Assembly: GCA_001936135.1 (NCBI GenBank) | Contig: CP012810.1 | Location: 1,550,001 to 1,614,000 of the forward strand | Direction of reading: 5' to 3' | DNA: 64,000 nucleotides | From: Saccharomycopsis fibuligera x Saccharomycopsis cf. fibuligera | Lineage: Eukaryota > Ascomycota > Saccharomycetes > Ascoideales > Saccharomycopsidaceae | Shown: positions 54,373-64,000 of the stretch, one piece after another | Position numbering within the stretch: the stretch's first letter is position 1 | How the letters are laid out: every line of letters begins with the position of its first letter | Position numbers and translations under genes: made by a program | The notes under the pieces: model-generated | Seen by the model: only the letters and a program-made list of their open reading frames with translations | Database searches by the model: none | What the model was told of the DNA's origin: nothing

Positions 54373-56601
54373 TTTTGTTTAATGTTATGAAGCAAACAAT
54401 TGATGACCAAAGACAAAATAAACCGTTTTGTCAACATAATAACTTAACATAATGGCAAGATCAGCTAAATATATAAAGATCCATTAAGTTTTCTGTATGT
54501 TATAGTCGTAAGCTCAGAGAAATCCTGTACATATGGGGAAACTAACACATTATGACAAATTCCAAATGATAGTAAGCTAAGCGCTGATCACAAGCGTAGA
54601 CGAACCCAGTCGTAGTTTAGCGGGGCCCGTGAAAAATATCCATATTAATAAGCAAAAGTACGCTAAAATCAAGCTAAAATCAAGTCGGCTTTTCATGATG
54701 AAGGGCAAAGCTCTTGCAATTGCGCGATGTATATGCACATTCATTATACTCTCCTGTTATACACAATTTTTAAGTTGAGCAGCCCATAAACCACATGAAC
54801 TAAGTAGGATATTACAACAGCTTTTATTGAAGTGCTTTGTGTCTTTCTGGCTCTTCGAAGCTTAAGTTGACAAAAACGTCAAAAGCTATTTTGTCGCGTA
54901 TCCTCGTGGAAGCAGAGAATGTCTTGATCTCTATCAGATAAAAGCTTTCAAGAGCTCGCATGAGTATTTACATTATGAGCACGTCCTTTTTGATTTGAGG
55001 TATTGACTTTATACTAAAATTGGTTATGACATAAAAGTTCAATATGCCATTCCAAAATTTAAAAGCGTATAAGCTTATAAGCAAGTTAAATATTAATAAA
55101 AATAATTTTTGCCCATACAAATAGTTCTCAACAAAACATGGGTTGATTTTCAAAACAGTTTTTAGTCTCGCAAATTGGTTGACTGTCACCTTGCGCTTAG
55201 GTTTGCTTCACATTTCAACTTAAGTGCTGATACTACTTTATCAAGTCTCAATGCGCTCTTGCATTTAATGCTATGATATCATAGGATTAAAACCACAAGG
55301 GAGAAAAGACCCTAGCAATTCTGCTTCTGTATAGCCCGCTTGAAAAACTATCATAAATTAGCGAAAAGGCCAGATTTTGATCCGTGTAGTCAATCCACAA
55401 GACAGTTACAAGTTGTAAAAGCAAGAAACTTAAAATATGCAGCAAATCAAATTACAATTTGTCAATAAAGACAATTGTTCACGCTGACATGGCCAATTAA
55501 GATTTTTTTTTTTTCTTTCTTTTCTTTGTGCAATGTTGTTCCATGAAATAATGTACATTCCGGAGCCAATTTGCAAATAGTAAGTATAAATAAACAAAAG
55601 CGGATACTTTAGTTACGATTTCGGTACATGTGGTATACTAAATAGAGCAATCCAAGACACCTCTTTGTATTTTACAGACTACGATATGTAATTTGTTTGT
55701 CTGTTGTATATACACACATAGGGAACAGTATGGCTGAGATTTTGAACATTGGACATTGTTATAACCAAATGGGGCATTGTGCTTGTGCTTTGAGGAACCG
55801 CTCCATTGAGAAACAACCACCCCCATTTTTTGAAATGGTCTTTAAGAACTTTGGGCTACGTTTACGATTTTTATTCTCATTTGTCAATCATTTGGTATAT
55901 AATCAAGAAAAAAGAATCATGAATAATGGAAAATAATGTCAGTATACCAAGAACTCAAGACAATAAACGCGGTTTGGGTATTCTGGGTTCGCCACTCTCA
56001 ATAAATGTCGCAACAATCAGCTGTACACAAGCGACACAAGATGAACTAGAATAAAATAAAATAATAAAATAATAAAATAAAAAGACAAAACAAAACAAGA
56101 CCAAAAAATATGAAAAGACTCACGGAATACACAGGCCCTGCTTTCCAGCCGCTATGTTTCAGCATTAGTGGCGAGTCCTAGAAGTAGTTACAATCTCAAT
56201 ATCAAGAGAGAATGATGGTAAAAACAAGGAAACTGGTTTGGTAAAAGACAATCCCGCTGCACCAGTGCAGATGGAACAAAGGAGATTCCTGCATAGTGGA
56301 TGTTACAACATTGTATCATCTTTCAACAACCAACACAACCGTGTTACCAACCGCTATGCTGAACATGCGTATCGAAACGAGTTAAAGCTACAAATAAATA
56401 ATATTTGTGAGAACTAGCGTGTTGTGTATTATTAACGTCTCAACGCAGCTGGAAACTTTGAATATCAAGAGCAGGCCGACGTCAATATATTATCACCACA
56501 CGAACGGCGGTAATTGCTGTTTATTTTCATCGGTGGCTACCGGTGATACCGATATTATTATGAAACGCACTTAGTCGTACAATTCAGGCTTTCCTTTTCA
56601 G

Positions 56602-56661
56602 TTTTTATTTTTTATTTTATTTTATTTTTATTTTATTTTTATTTTATTTTATTTTTATTTT
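56602..56661. repeat. (T4-5A)n repeat
   Basis: About eleven units of TTTTA or TTTTTA in a row. Confidence 0.9.
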
Positions 56662-57556
56662 CGATTATTAGAGTTGGTTCCTGAAAGCACTCTGTATACA
56701 TGCTTGTCTAAGATTAAACAATAGCGCTATGTATAGCACATCTACTTCACCACAATTATATCCACAAATCAGCATTCTGAAACCAAAAAATAAGTAAATC
56801 GTGAGGATGGCTAAAAAGCTTATACAACCGCCAACTATCAGACATACCAGAGCAAACACAATAGCGCCATAAGTCCAGACTATAAAATAAATGTTTAACT
56901 TTTGGTAATTACAACAACATGTTTTGATGTAAACAGAAAGTCCAGGACAAAACAAAACAAAACGAGGCCCAATGTTGCTGATGTTTACCCCGGAACAGAT
57001 CAACGAAACAGTAGCGCCCAGGACTTTTTACCCTGCCCATCCACTGCACTATGACCGCAGTTTTGCCCCAAGCGCATGTAAGCTATTAATCTAATCAATG
57101 TAATTAGCTAAGTTCAAGCCTGAATTGGGACAAATTCGCACAAAATTAGCTTCGCTAATTAACCTTATGAAGGCCTGATTGAAAATGTTTTTAGAGGGTG
57201 CACATGTCTGACACCAAGGTGATACCACGCGCCCTGTAACGTGACGCAAGGCACCGGCAGCCATGGAGGGAAAAGGGGAGTAAAATTAATATTGTTTGCT
57301 GCCATATGAGGCATACAAATGCAGAAAGATGCTGCTGCTGCAAGCGGTGGCAGCGGCCAGTCCGGTTGTCTGGCAACCGCAGGTGGAAACATAGCTAACA
57401 ATAGGTTTTGAAGCGTTTGAAGCGCAGCAGTTAACAAATGTTGCCATTGGCAGTGCGTCGGGCCCTAAAAGGGGGCCCTGCTGGTGCTGCTGGGCGCTTA
57501 GTGGGTTATGGTGCACACTTTTCCAATGAACAAATTTTGCGTTCTTGAGACAAAAC

Positions 57557-57598
57557 CATATATATAAATATAAATATATATAAATACATATATATACA
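57557..57598. promoter_or_regulatory. TATA-rich promoter segment
   Basis: Repeated TATATA/TATAAATA words about 140-180 bases before the ATG of the secreted protein at 57736, suitable as TATA elements for a strongly expressed gene. Confidence 0.4.
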
Positions 57599-57735
57599 CT
57601 GGCATTCTTTTCCTCCTCTTTTTCTTCTCGGAAAATTGTAGTTTGTGTTCTTCTTTATATTCCTGCTTGTTATCATATCACACACACATACAAACTCACT
57701 ACTCTTAGTATCCCTTATTCAACAATACATAAAAA

Positions 57736-58245
57736 ATGCTTTTCAACGCTGCCTCTTTATTCGTCCTTTTGCAAGGTGCTCTTGCTGCTAACATTGGTGG
57801 TATTCCAACTCAGAACAAGGTCATCTTCAACGACATCACCACCGCCACCTTGACTGTCACTCCAGGCCAACCAGTTGAAACTCCAAGCATTGCTGCCCCA
57901 TCTTACTCTAGAAAACAAACCACTGTTACTAGCGTTTACACCGAAGATGGCACCACTGTCACCAAGACTTCCACCTTGAACCCAATTATTGAACAGAAAA
58001 TCACCCAATGGGTTACCGTTACTGCTTCTGGCGCTTCTGACGCTTCTGACGCTTCTTCATCTGCTGAACCAACTTCTGAAACTTCTTCTGACGCCGCACC
58101 ATCTTCTACTGCCAGCCAAACCATTGCCACCACTGACGCTTCATCTTCTGCTTCTTCAAGCCACTCATACAGTACCACCAGCTACGTTACCTACAGCAGC
58201 GTTAAGGTCGTTACTGTTCCAGTTGTCAGCACCATTTACGCTTAA
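57736..58245 (+). CDS. Small secreted Ser/Thr-rich protein (169 aa)
   Basis: Residues 1-18 form a clean signal peptide (AASLFVLLQGALA). The mature part has beta-like valine/threonine segments (TATLTVTPGQPVETP, TTVTSVYTEDGTTVTKT, KITQWVTVTASG) and then a Ser/Ala/Thr/Asp spacer. It ends in alternating VTYSSVKVVTVPVVSTIYA. The last segment is only mildly hydrophobic, so a GPI signal is not obvious; the protein could be secreted or held by the wall in another way. Codons are biased to the optimal set, implying high expression, in line with the nearby TATA words. No named family recognised. It is probably a cell-wall component. Confidence 0.88.
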   Translation: MLFNAASLFVLLQGALAANIGGIPTQNKVIFNDITTATLTVTPGQPVETPSIAAPSYSRKQTTVTSVYTEDGTTVTKTSTLNPIIEQKITQWVTVTASGASDASDASSSAEPTSETSSDAAPSSTASQTIATTDASSSASSSHSYSTTSYVTYSSVKVVTVPVVSTIYA

Positions 58246-60153
58246 GCTATAGAAAAAAATTAATAAAGTTCTACCCTACACATCATCTTGAAAAACACCA
58301 TTCTTTTCATGCCTCATGCCTCATGTTTCATGTTTCACTTATAGTTCACTTATATTTCTCATCATGATTACCATTATTTGATAAAGGTTTTACGCATGGT
58401 CTAGAATACCGATGTTTTACAACCACATTTATTTTCATCTATGCTCTTTAGTTCACTTGTTTTTGTTTTATTCTGTCTATGATTTATTTTAACGTTCTTT
58501 TTTCGGCTTGTTTATTTTCCTTGGTCACAAATTCTGCTCTTTTTTTCTATCCTAAACTTAATTTCATTCAACCTCTTTTCTATACTTAATTGTTTTTCTT
58601 TTTCATGTTCTCCAGGTTAATAAAAAAAAGTTTCACCTAGTAAATTATTGGCAACACCCAAACCAATTTGGCATTCGAGCACGCTTGATTTGGAAGTTTT
58701 ATTTGCATAATTGTATTATATCCGTGCGCTAGCATCCTTGCTCACAGGGTCGTTTTGTTTTTCATTTTCCGTTTCCGTTTTTTCGATTCTGGAGATCTGG
58801 CATTTATGTTTCTAATATTAGAACAGCACGCACACCCCCTTTTGTTCCTGTTTTCTTTTTTTTTTCTTACTTTTTCTTTACATTTGCGTTAAAGGGGTGT
58901 CTCTGGTTATGTAAGCTGAAGAGAGGGTGTGTGGCCCTACACCGGGGTCGGTAGTAGTAGTACACTATAAACTAATATCCATGGAATCTTGCCAACAAAG
59001 TACCATGCCCTAACATCAGGTCAAAGACTAATGGAGCATAAAAGCTGCTACAAAATTGCCAACTATGAAATTCTACTGGGTGGGGTAGAGTGGAAAGTAC
59101 GAGATTATTGACATCTGCACAGATGTCCGATTAATGTGACAGAACTGGCAGTATGCAAGATAAAATATCAAATCAGTATACCGTATCCTCATCAAAAAAT
59201 CAAGTTACCATAGATTAGCAGTAGAGTAGTTCCCCTTGCTGATAGTCTACTTTAAGACCCTTTATTGGCTTATGTTTTCACATAATGAGTGGGTTTTTGC
59301 AAAAAAAAAAATTCTTTTTAAAAAAAAAAATGCAAATTTCTGTCCGAATTCAGTAGTATGCTGCCGCAGATCTGAAGTACCCAAAGACAAGGAGCGGATG
59401 GCTTAACCTCAAACTTCACTTTACCAAAACAATGACCCAAGGATTTGTAGTGTTTCACGACACTAGCCAGATTTCTAGCAAGGCATATTTTAGTGAACTG
59501 ACTTGTATACATTCTTTCAAAGCCTAATCTGCTTCTGTATTTCCGGTAAATTACTTTAGCAATACGAAAGAGTGCTAAAAGTCAAATACCAGCCAAGAAC
59601 CAATTTTAAAAGCGGGCTATATAACTCCCGATTTACAATTGTGGATGCAAAGAATAAAAGAACAATGTTTGGGAGCGAACTAGTGCGCATATGTTTCCCC
59701 AGAAATTGAAGCACCTCACTTTGTCAAACTTTGGCTGCGTTGTTTTTTTAAGATGATACTATCATGCAGCAGTACCCGTGAATAATTGGCGGATCCAACA
59801 AATGAAACTCTCGGCTTTCGTGGGTGTATATCTGCTTTTATTATGGGTAAACTTAAGGCCAACTATTAGTCTTTCGTTAATGAAGGTAATAAAAACACAG
59901 AAATTTCTCTTCATTCGATGATTATGTTTGTCAACATCTGGCCAATTTTCTGGTTTGGTTTTGATTTCTAGTATTGTCAAAGTTAGTTTGGTGTTAGATA
60001 TAAAGATTCACAGATACACTTGCTATATTACTCCAATAACTCAGCTTATCCCACTAGCAGAACAGCAAAATACACACACACAAAAAAAAAAAACATCAGA
60101 ACATCTAATATTATATAATACACCCCTAACTAAGAAAACACCCCAAGCTCAAT
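58246..60153. other. Intergenic
   Basis: 1.9 kb between two secreted-protein genes. CT/T-rich 3' flank on the left. A TATATAA box at about 59619 on the plus strand lies 535 bases before the next ATG. Short A-runs near 59301-59330 and 60083-60093. No gene supported. Confidence 0.55.
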
Positions 60154-61074
60154 ATGGTTTCTCAGTCACACTTCTTTATATCGGCTTTCCTAGCATCGGC
60201 ATCTCTTGCTGCTCATATCCACAAAAGAAATGATGAAGACTCTTCTTCTTCATCGTCATTGTCATCCTCGTCAACCCTCTCCTCAGCAAACTCAAGCACC
60301 ACAGATACAAGCTCTTCTTCTGGTGTGAATTGGAACACTGTCAGCTACGATGTGGATTGGAACACAGTAAGCTACGACGTTGACTGGAGCACAGTGAACT
60401 ATAATGTCGATTGGAACACTATAAACTATGCCAGTGGTTCCAGTAACACTGCCGCTGACACAGATACATCCAGTTCAACTGGAAACAATGATTCAGAAGA
60501 CGTGACCAGCACCGCGGTAGTGACAAAGGGAACCACCATATATTCCACGCAATTCAGCACCGCTGAGGTTTCTTCTGAAGCCTCAAGCACTCCAGAAAAA
60601 ACATCTAGCGCTTCTGAAAGTCTAGTAACTTCCATTCAATACACATTATCCTCAGGCACAACCATAATCTCTTCTTCGGCTGCCTCTAAATATTCATCAT
60701 CATCATCATCTTCTTCTTCTATCCCAGGGTCCAGCTCCATCTCTGCCAGCACATCTTCCAACGCTACAACTTCACACTCTGCATCTTCCATCGCTTCAAA
60801 AACCAGTCTCAGCAGCAGCAGTAGCAACAGCCATTTAGCATCAGCCTCAACATCCTCCTCATCTAATCCAACTAGCACCGTCACTGGTAAGGCTCAAGTA
60901 TCTTCAGCTACAATTTTAGGCACCACTAAATTTGAAGCTAACAAGAGCAACACGGTGAGTGGTGGCAGCAGTTCAGATGACAGTGGAAGCGGTAGCGTAC
61001 TTGCTCAGTTAGGTGGAAGTAACCAGAGTGCAGTTTTGGCATCATTGATGAATTTGCTTGGTGGCGCTTCTTAA
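60154..61074 (+). CDS. Secreted Ser-rich protein with four 9-residue Trp/Tyr repeats (306 aa)
   Basis: Signal peptide at about 1-20 (FFISAFLASASLAA) followed by a likely Kex2 site (HIHKR, residues 21-25). Residues 58-93 are four 9-mers: VNWNTVSYD, VDWNTVSYD, VDWSTVNYN, VDWNTINYA. Their 27-bp DNA units (60325-60432) differ at third positions, so the repeat is old or under selection for sequence. The rest is mostly Ser/Thr-rich (about 115-270), likely O-mannosylated, with NxS/T sites. The C-terminus (SGSVLAQLGGSNQSAVLASLMNLLGG region) is weakly hydrophobic; GPI attachment is possible but not convincing. No family recognised; probable cell-surface protein. Confidence 0.87.
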   Translation: MVSQSHFFISAFLASASLAAHIHKRNDEDSSSSSSLSSSSTLSSANSSTTDTSSSSGVNWNTVSYDVDWNTVSYDVDWSTVNYNVDWNTINYASGSSNTAADTDTSSSTGNNDSEDVTSTAVVTKGTTIYSTQFSTAEVSSEASSTPEKTSSASESLVTSIQYTLSSGTTIISSSAASKYSSSSSSSSSIPGSSSISASTSSNATTSHSASSIASKTSLSSSSSNSHLASASTSSSSNPTSTVTGKAQVSSATILGTTKFEANKSNTVSGGSSSDDSGSGSVLAQLGGSNQSAVLASLMNLLGGAS

Positions 61075-61604
61075 GTGTTTTAAAGTATCCTATTTGAATT
61101 TCTTTAGAGGTCTTTTCTATTCTTTTTCCTTTTCCTTTTTTTTTTTTTTTTTTTTTTTTTTGTTTCCTTTTCTTTTGGCTTGTGTTCTTGATAGAGTTTT
61201 AATAAATTATAATAAACACCTTTTGTGGTATTTTTTCTCGAGTATACAAGGCGCAGGACAATGAAAAAAAAATAAGACAGAGTTGTTCCAATATGAAAAG
61301 GGGAAAGTTGACGTGTTTTTGGGTTGAAAGATTAATTGATCCTTTTGTTTTGCTAAGTTTAGGATCGTAAAAAACAGTAAATTTTTCAAGCAGTTTATAA
61401 TTATTTGATGTTGAAAACATTATGCATGCATGACGATGTCACTTGCTGCGGTTTCTGCGAACAGTCAAAAAAAAATTTTTTTTTCTTTTTTATTTTTTTC
61501 CTAGTGATGCCTGCGATGAGAATGTAAATAAGTAAAGACAAAGTTCTGATAGCACCTTTTAGAAACACATTTCCAGATCAAAAGTAACAAAGCGACTCTT
61601 AAAA
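61075..61604. other. Intergenic with T-rich tract
   Basis: 3' flank of the repeat protein and promoter of RCM1. Long T-tract near 61137-61161. No gene. Confidence 0.6.
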
Positions 61605-63164
61605 ATGCTCTTATACTTTGAAGCTGAGCAATTTGTTGCCAATGATCCCAAGAATGCCTCATTGCGCTCAAGAGTCTTTGACGCTGCCCAGTCAAAGAAA
61701 GTGAAATCAAACCCGAAACAAGTATTAGCTTTAGTCAGTTCAACTCTCAAATACAAACAATATCTTAAAGAAATAATTAAGCATGCCAAACTTCTCAAAA
61801 CTGCCGCTGCGTTATCTGGTAGTGCAGATAGTCATAACAAACAAATTAAAAAGAAGTTGACGTTGAATTTGAGTATGCTTTTAGTGCATGATTTGCTCTT
61901 CACCAAGTCTGGGCGTATCCAGTCTTCCAAGCATCCAGTGAAAGATTTTGTTCTCAGTAACAAGACGCGGTTGCATTCAGAATTCATCAAGTTGAAGTTA
62001 AAGTACAAAGTGAAGGATTTTAGTCAGTTGGTCAGCGATGGTGACGGTGAGGGAAATGATGCAGGAAATGATAATGATTATACTCCAGTTAGATGGTTCA
62101 GAATAAATACTATCAAGGCTACAGTGGATTCTGTTTTCAAAGAGCAATTTTTCCAGAAATTGGTCAAAGTGGACACGTTTGAGGAGTTGAAGAAGACTCA
62201 AGGTAACATTTATCATGATGTGTATATACCGAACTTGTTTGGCATCAACCCTCGGGAAAAAATCACAAACACAAATGCTTACAAAACAGGCAAGATAATT
62301 ATTCAAGATAGATCTTCATGTTTTCCTGCACATATACTCAATCCTTCACCGGGGGATAAAATCATTGATTGTTGCTCAGCTCCGGGGAATAAAACCACTC
62401 ATGCTGCGTCATATATCAGAAACACCAAACGGTCAATTACCGCATTCGAAAAAAACAAGAATCGGTCAAAAGTGCTTCAAATGATGGTGGATAGAGCTGG
62501 TGCATCTAAATGTGTTACGGTGAAAAATTGTGATTTTACGATAACTGATCCAAAGCAGTTTCCCGATGTTGTTGGGTTCATTGTGGATCCTTCATGTTCA
62601 GGAAGCGGTATTTTTGGTAGAGAAAAAGACGATCAACGCAACAAACAGCAAAAGAAGACTGGTGAAGAAGCAGAAACACAAAAGGATGTCGGTGTAGAAG
62701 CTGCAGGAGAAGAAGAAGAAGAAGAAGAAATGATATTGAATGAGAATGAGAATGATGATGAGGACTCGGCGCTTGTTAAAGAGCTCATCAAATCCAAGGA
62801 CCATGATCCGGAAAGGCTCGCCAAGTTGTCATCATTCCAATTCGCAATAGTGAAACACGCATTACTATTCCCAAGTGCGAAAAAGTTAGTGTATCTGACT
62901 TGCTCTATTCATCCTGAAGAAAATGAGCAAGTGGTAATTGATCTCCTTAATGATGCAAAAGTGCAAGCCGCTGGATGGAGGCTATGTGAGCGGAAAGACG
63001 TGCTACCTACTTGGGCTCGCCGTGGCTGGAAGCTGGAGTTTGTTAATGCAAGATTTTCTGAAGATGAAGCAGCAGCCTTGGCTGAAGGATGTGTTAGAAG
63101 TTTACCGAAAGTGGATGGTGGTATTGGGTTTTTTGCTGCTGCTTTTGAAAAACTTACTAAATAA
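61605..63164 (+). CDS. RCM1: 25S rRNA m5C methyltransferase Rcm1 (NSUN5 type, 519 aa)
   Basis: The N-terminal NSUN-type region (MLLYFEAEQFVA, LKYKQYLKEIIKHAKLLK, LLVHDLLFTKSGRIQSSKHP) leads into a Rossmann-fold domain: IIDCCSAPGNKTTHAAS (SAM-binding motif I), VGFIVDPSCSGSGI (motif IV with a Cys), and KLVYLTCSIHPEENEQVV (motif VI with the catalytic TCS Cys). The order and the DPSCSGSG form are those of Rcm1/NSUN5, which methylates one cytosine in the large-subunit rRNA in the nucleolus. A hydrophilic Glu-rich insert (about residues 345-395) separates motifs IV and VI. The ATG at 61605 is the first in frame. Convergent with the chitinase gene, 218 bases apart. Confidence 0.95.
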   Translation: MLLYFEAEQFVANDPKNASLRSRVFDAAQSKKVKSNPKQVLALVSSTLKYKQYLKEIIKHAKLLKTAAALSGSADSHNKQIKKKLTLNLSMLLVHDLLFTKSGRIQSSKHPVKDFVLSNKTRLHSEFIKLKLKYKVKDFSQLVSDGDGEGNDAGNDNDYTPVRWFRINTIKATVDSVFKEQFFQKLVKVDTFEELKKTQGNIYHDVYIPNLFGINPREKITNTNAYKTGKIIIQDRSSCFPAHILNPSPGDKIIDCCSAPGNKTTHAASYIRNTKRSITAFEKNKNRSKVLQMMVDRAGASKCVTVKNCDFTITDPKQFPDVVGFIVDPSCSGSGIFGREKDDQRNKQQKKTGEEAETQKDVGVEAAGEEEEEEEMILNENENDDEDSALVKELIKSKDHDPERLAKLSSFQFAIVKHALLFPSAKKLVYLTCSIHPEENEQVVIDLLNDAKVQAAGWRLCERKDVLPTWARRGWKLEFVNARFSEDEAAALAEGCVRSLPKVDGGIGFFAAAFEKLTK

Positions 63165-63382
63165 ATTTTTTTTCTTGTGCTTATTAAGAAGAAGTATCTA
63201 TTGCGATAAATAAGAATTAAGGTAAATATTAGTAAATAAAAAAAATCAAAACAGTAAACAATAGGTTAATAAAATGAAGAGTAGCAAAACAAAAACAAAA
63301 ATGTAAAAAATAAAACCAAAAACAAGATAAGAAAACATTGTCATTAACAGAAGAAAGAAAACAAATAAATTTGCAATTGGAA

Positions 63383-64000
63383 TCAAGTCATAAAAAATAT
63401 ATAGCAGGCAAAAACAACCCAGAGTGATACGCTGATTTTTACCGACCTGGTGGCCATAGACTTGTCTGAAGAAGATGACGATGAGGACGAAGAATTCTTA
63501 ACGGATTTTTCATTTGTTGATGATGTAGAACTATCTAACAGTTTCTTTAATAAAGATTTAACGGTAAGTGGATATGTCTTTTTGCTATCTTTGAGCTTAT
63601 TTTGAAATGACAATGATGCCTCCCAAAGCATCACCCCAGCAAAATGCTCATCATCTTTGACTTGATCAATAACTTTGGCCAAATAAGTTGAATTGTCAAT
63701 GTATCCACTGCTTGAAGAATTAACAGAGCCCGGAAGCCCCAAATAAAGCTGTACGTTAGAGTTGACAGACACTTTCTTTGCGTATTGTGACCAAGTGTCC
63801 CAGTTGAATGAGTTTTCGTTACTGGAAACAATACTGCTGCTTGCTGAACTGCTAGTGTCTTCTGCGGATGACCAGGAAGAGCTTTTACTACTTGTTGAAC
63901 CTTGCGATGCAGACCAAGAACCATCATCCCATGCAGTGGCATCTCTTTTGGCAACCGAGCCCTCCCACTGCCCTGAGGATGCTGATGTGCTGGAGGAGCT
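63383..64000 (-). CDS. GH18 chitinase, C-terminal part (partial, runs off right edge)
   Basis: The frame is open from the window edge to the stop at 63383, about 205 residues. The C-terminal GH18 catalytic pieces are clear: FNWDTWSQYAKKV, NVQLYLGLPGS, GYIDNSTYLAKVI and HFAGVMLWEASLS. These match the final strands of fungal class III (plant-type) chitinases such as Candida Cht1/Cht2. A Ser-rich segment then leads to a C-terminal hydrophobic tail (SVSLWVVFACYIFFM), a good GPI signal. Upstream of FNWDTW lies a Ser/Trp/Asp-rich stretch with low complexity (WDDGSWSASQG, SSSWSS), unlike the usual barrel strand, so the domain may carry an insertion. The catalytic DxxDxDxE is outside the window. Confidence 0.85.
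   Translation of the reverse strand, partial: SSSSTSASSGQWEGSVAKRDATAWDDGSWSASQGSTSSKSSSWSSAEDTSSSASSSIVSSNENSFNWDTWSQYAKKVSVNSNVQLYLGLPGSVNSSSSGYIDNSTYLAKVIDQVKDDEHFAGVMLWEASLSFQNKLKDSKKTYPLTVKSLLKKLLDSSTSSTNEKSVKNSSSSSSSSSDKSMATRSVKISVSLWVVFACYIFFMT

Larger units (their letters stand above)
54373..57735. other. Long gene-free region
   Basis: 3.36 kb with no supported gene. It holds the OYE promoter at the left and the promoter of the secreted protein at the right. T4A/T5A repeats occupy 56602-56661 and TA/TATAAA words fill 57557-57598. Frames of up to 111 codons (56668-57003, minus) and 79 codons (55697-55936, plus) look random. Confidence 0.55.

Noticed and set aside
55697-55936. 79-codon plus-strand frame
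   Set aside because: Begins with no support and shows no motif; kept as non-coding.
1-64000. CRISPR array, operon, Shine-Dalgarno or other bacterial features
   Set aside because: Gene content, tRNA intron and promoter style are those of a yeast nucleus; simple repeats here have no spacer structure.

Overview
The window is nuclear chromosomal DNA of a budding yeast (Saccharomycotina). Supporting signs are compact, apparently intronless genes, class I chitin synthase, SUN-family wall proteins, an Asf1 with a long acidic tail, Ser/Asn/Gln-rich low-complexity proteins, and many long homopolymer runs (T36, A35, C15). Gene content and style fit the CTG-Ser clade, most like the Lodderomyces elongisporus / Candida parapsilosis group. 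That placement is inference: I found no conserved serine encoded by CTG that would prove the code.

Layout. 1-14.5 kb: 5' part of IRE1 (-, cut by the left edge), a Zn2Cys6 regulator (-), two small Cys-rich proteins (+), chitin synthase (+). 15-25 kb: LRP1 (-), a coiled-coil protein (+), UBX5 (+), a Ran1/Ksp1-type kinase (+) with a 2.2-kb upstream region. 25.8-28.4 kb: ASF1 (-), tRNA-Gly(GCC), an open frame with no ATG, and an intron-bearing tRNA-Met. 28.4-43.4 kb: a gene-poor block with only three SUN-family wall genes, all on the minus strand. 43.4-54.4 kb: L-type lectin, two-TM membrane protein, NFKBIL1/J-like protein, RPT3 and an Old Yellow Enzyme, all minus. 57.7-64 kb: two secreted Ser/Thr-rich proteins (+), RCM1 (+), and the 3' part of a GH18 chitinase (-, cut by the right edge).

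Shared themes. Cell-wall building and remodelling dominates (chitin synthase, three SUN proteins, chitinase, two secreted Ser-rich proteins), with secretory-pathway support (IRE1, lectin, UBX5). Housekeeping genes (RPT3, ASF1, LRP1, RCM1) lie between them. These are not operons, and no co-regulation is implied except for the SUN genes, whose promoters share a motif.

Main observations: the second and third SUN genes share a 649-bp base-perfect tract although their flanks are diverged, which points to recent gene conversion. All three SUN promoters carry GAATGAAT-type elements 80-200 bp upstream of the ATG. A secreted protein carries four 9-residue Trp/Tyr repeats. Two neighbouring small proteins share a WxCC / CxxC / CPxC layout. 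The Old Yellow Enzyme has Asn where OYE1 has the selectivity residue Trp116. I see no retroelement, DNA transposon or CRISPR array.
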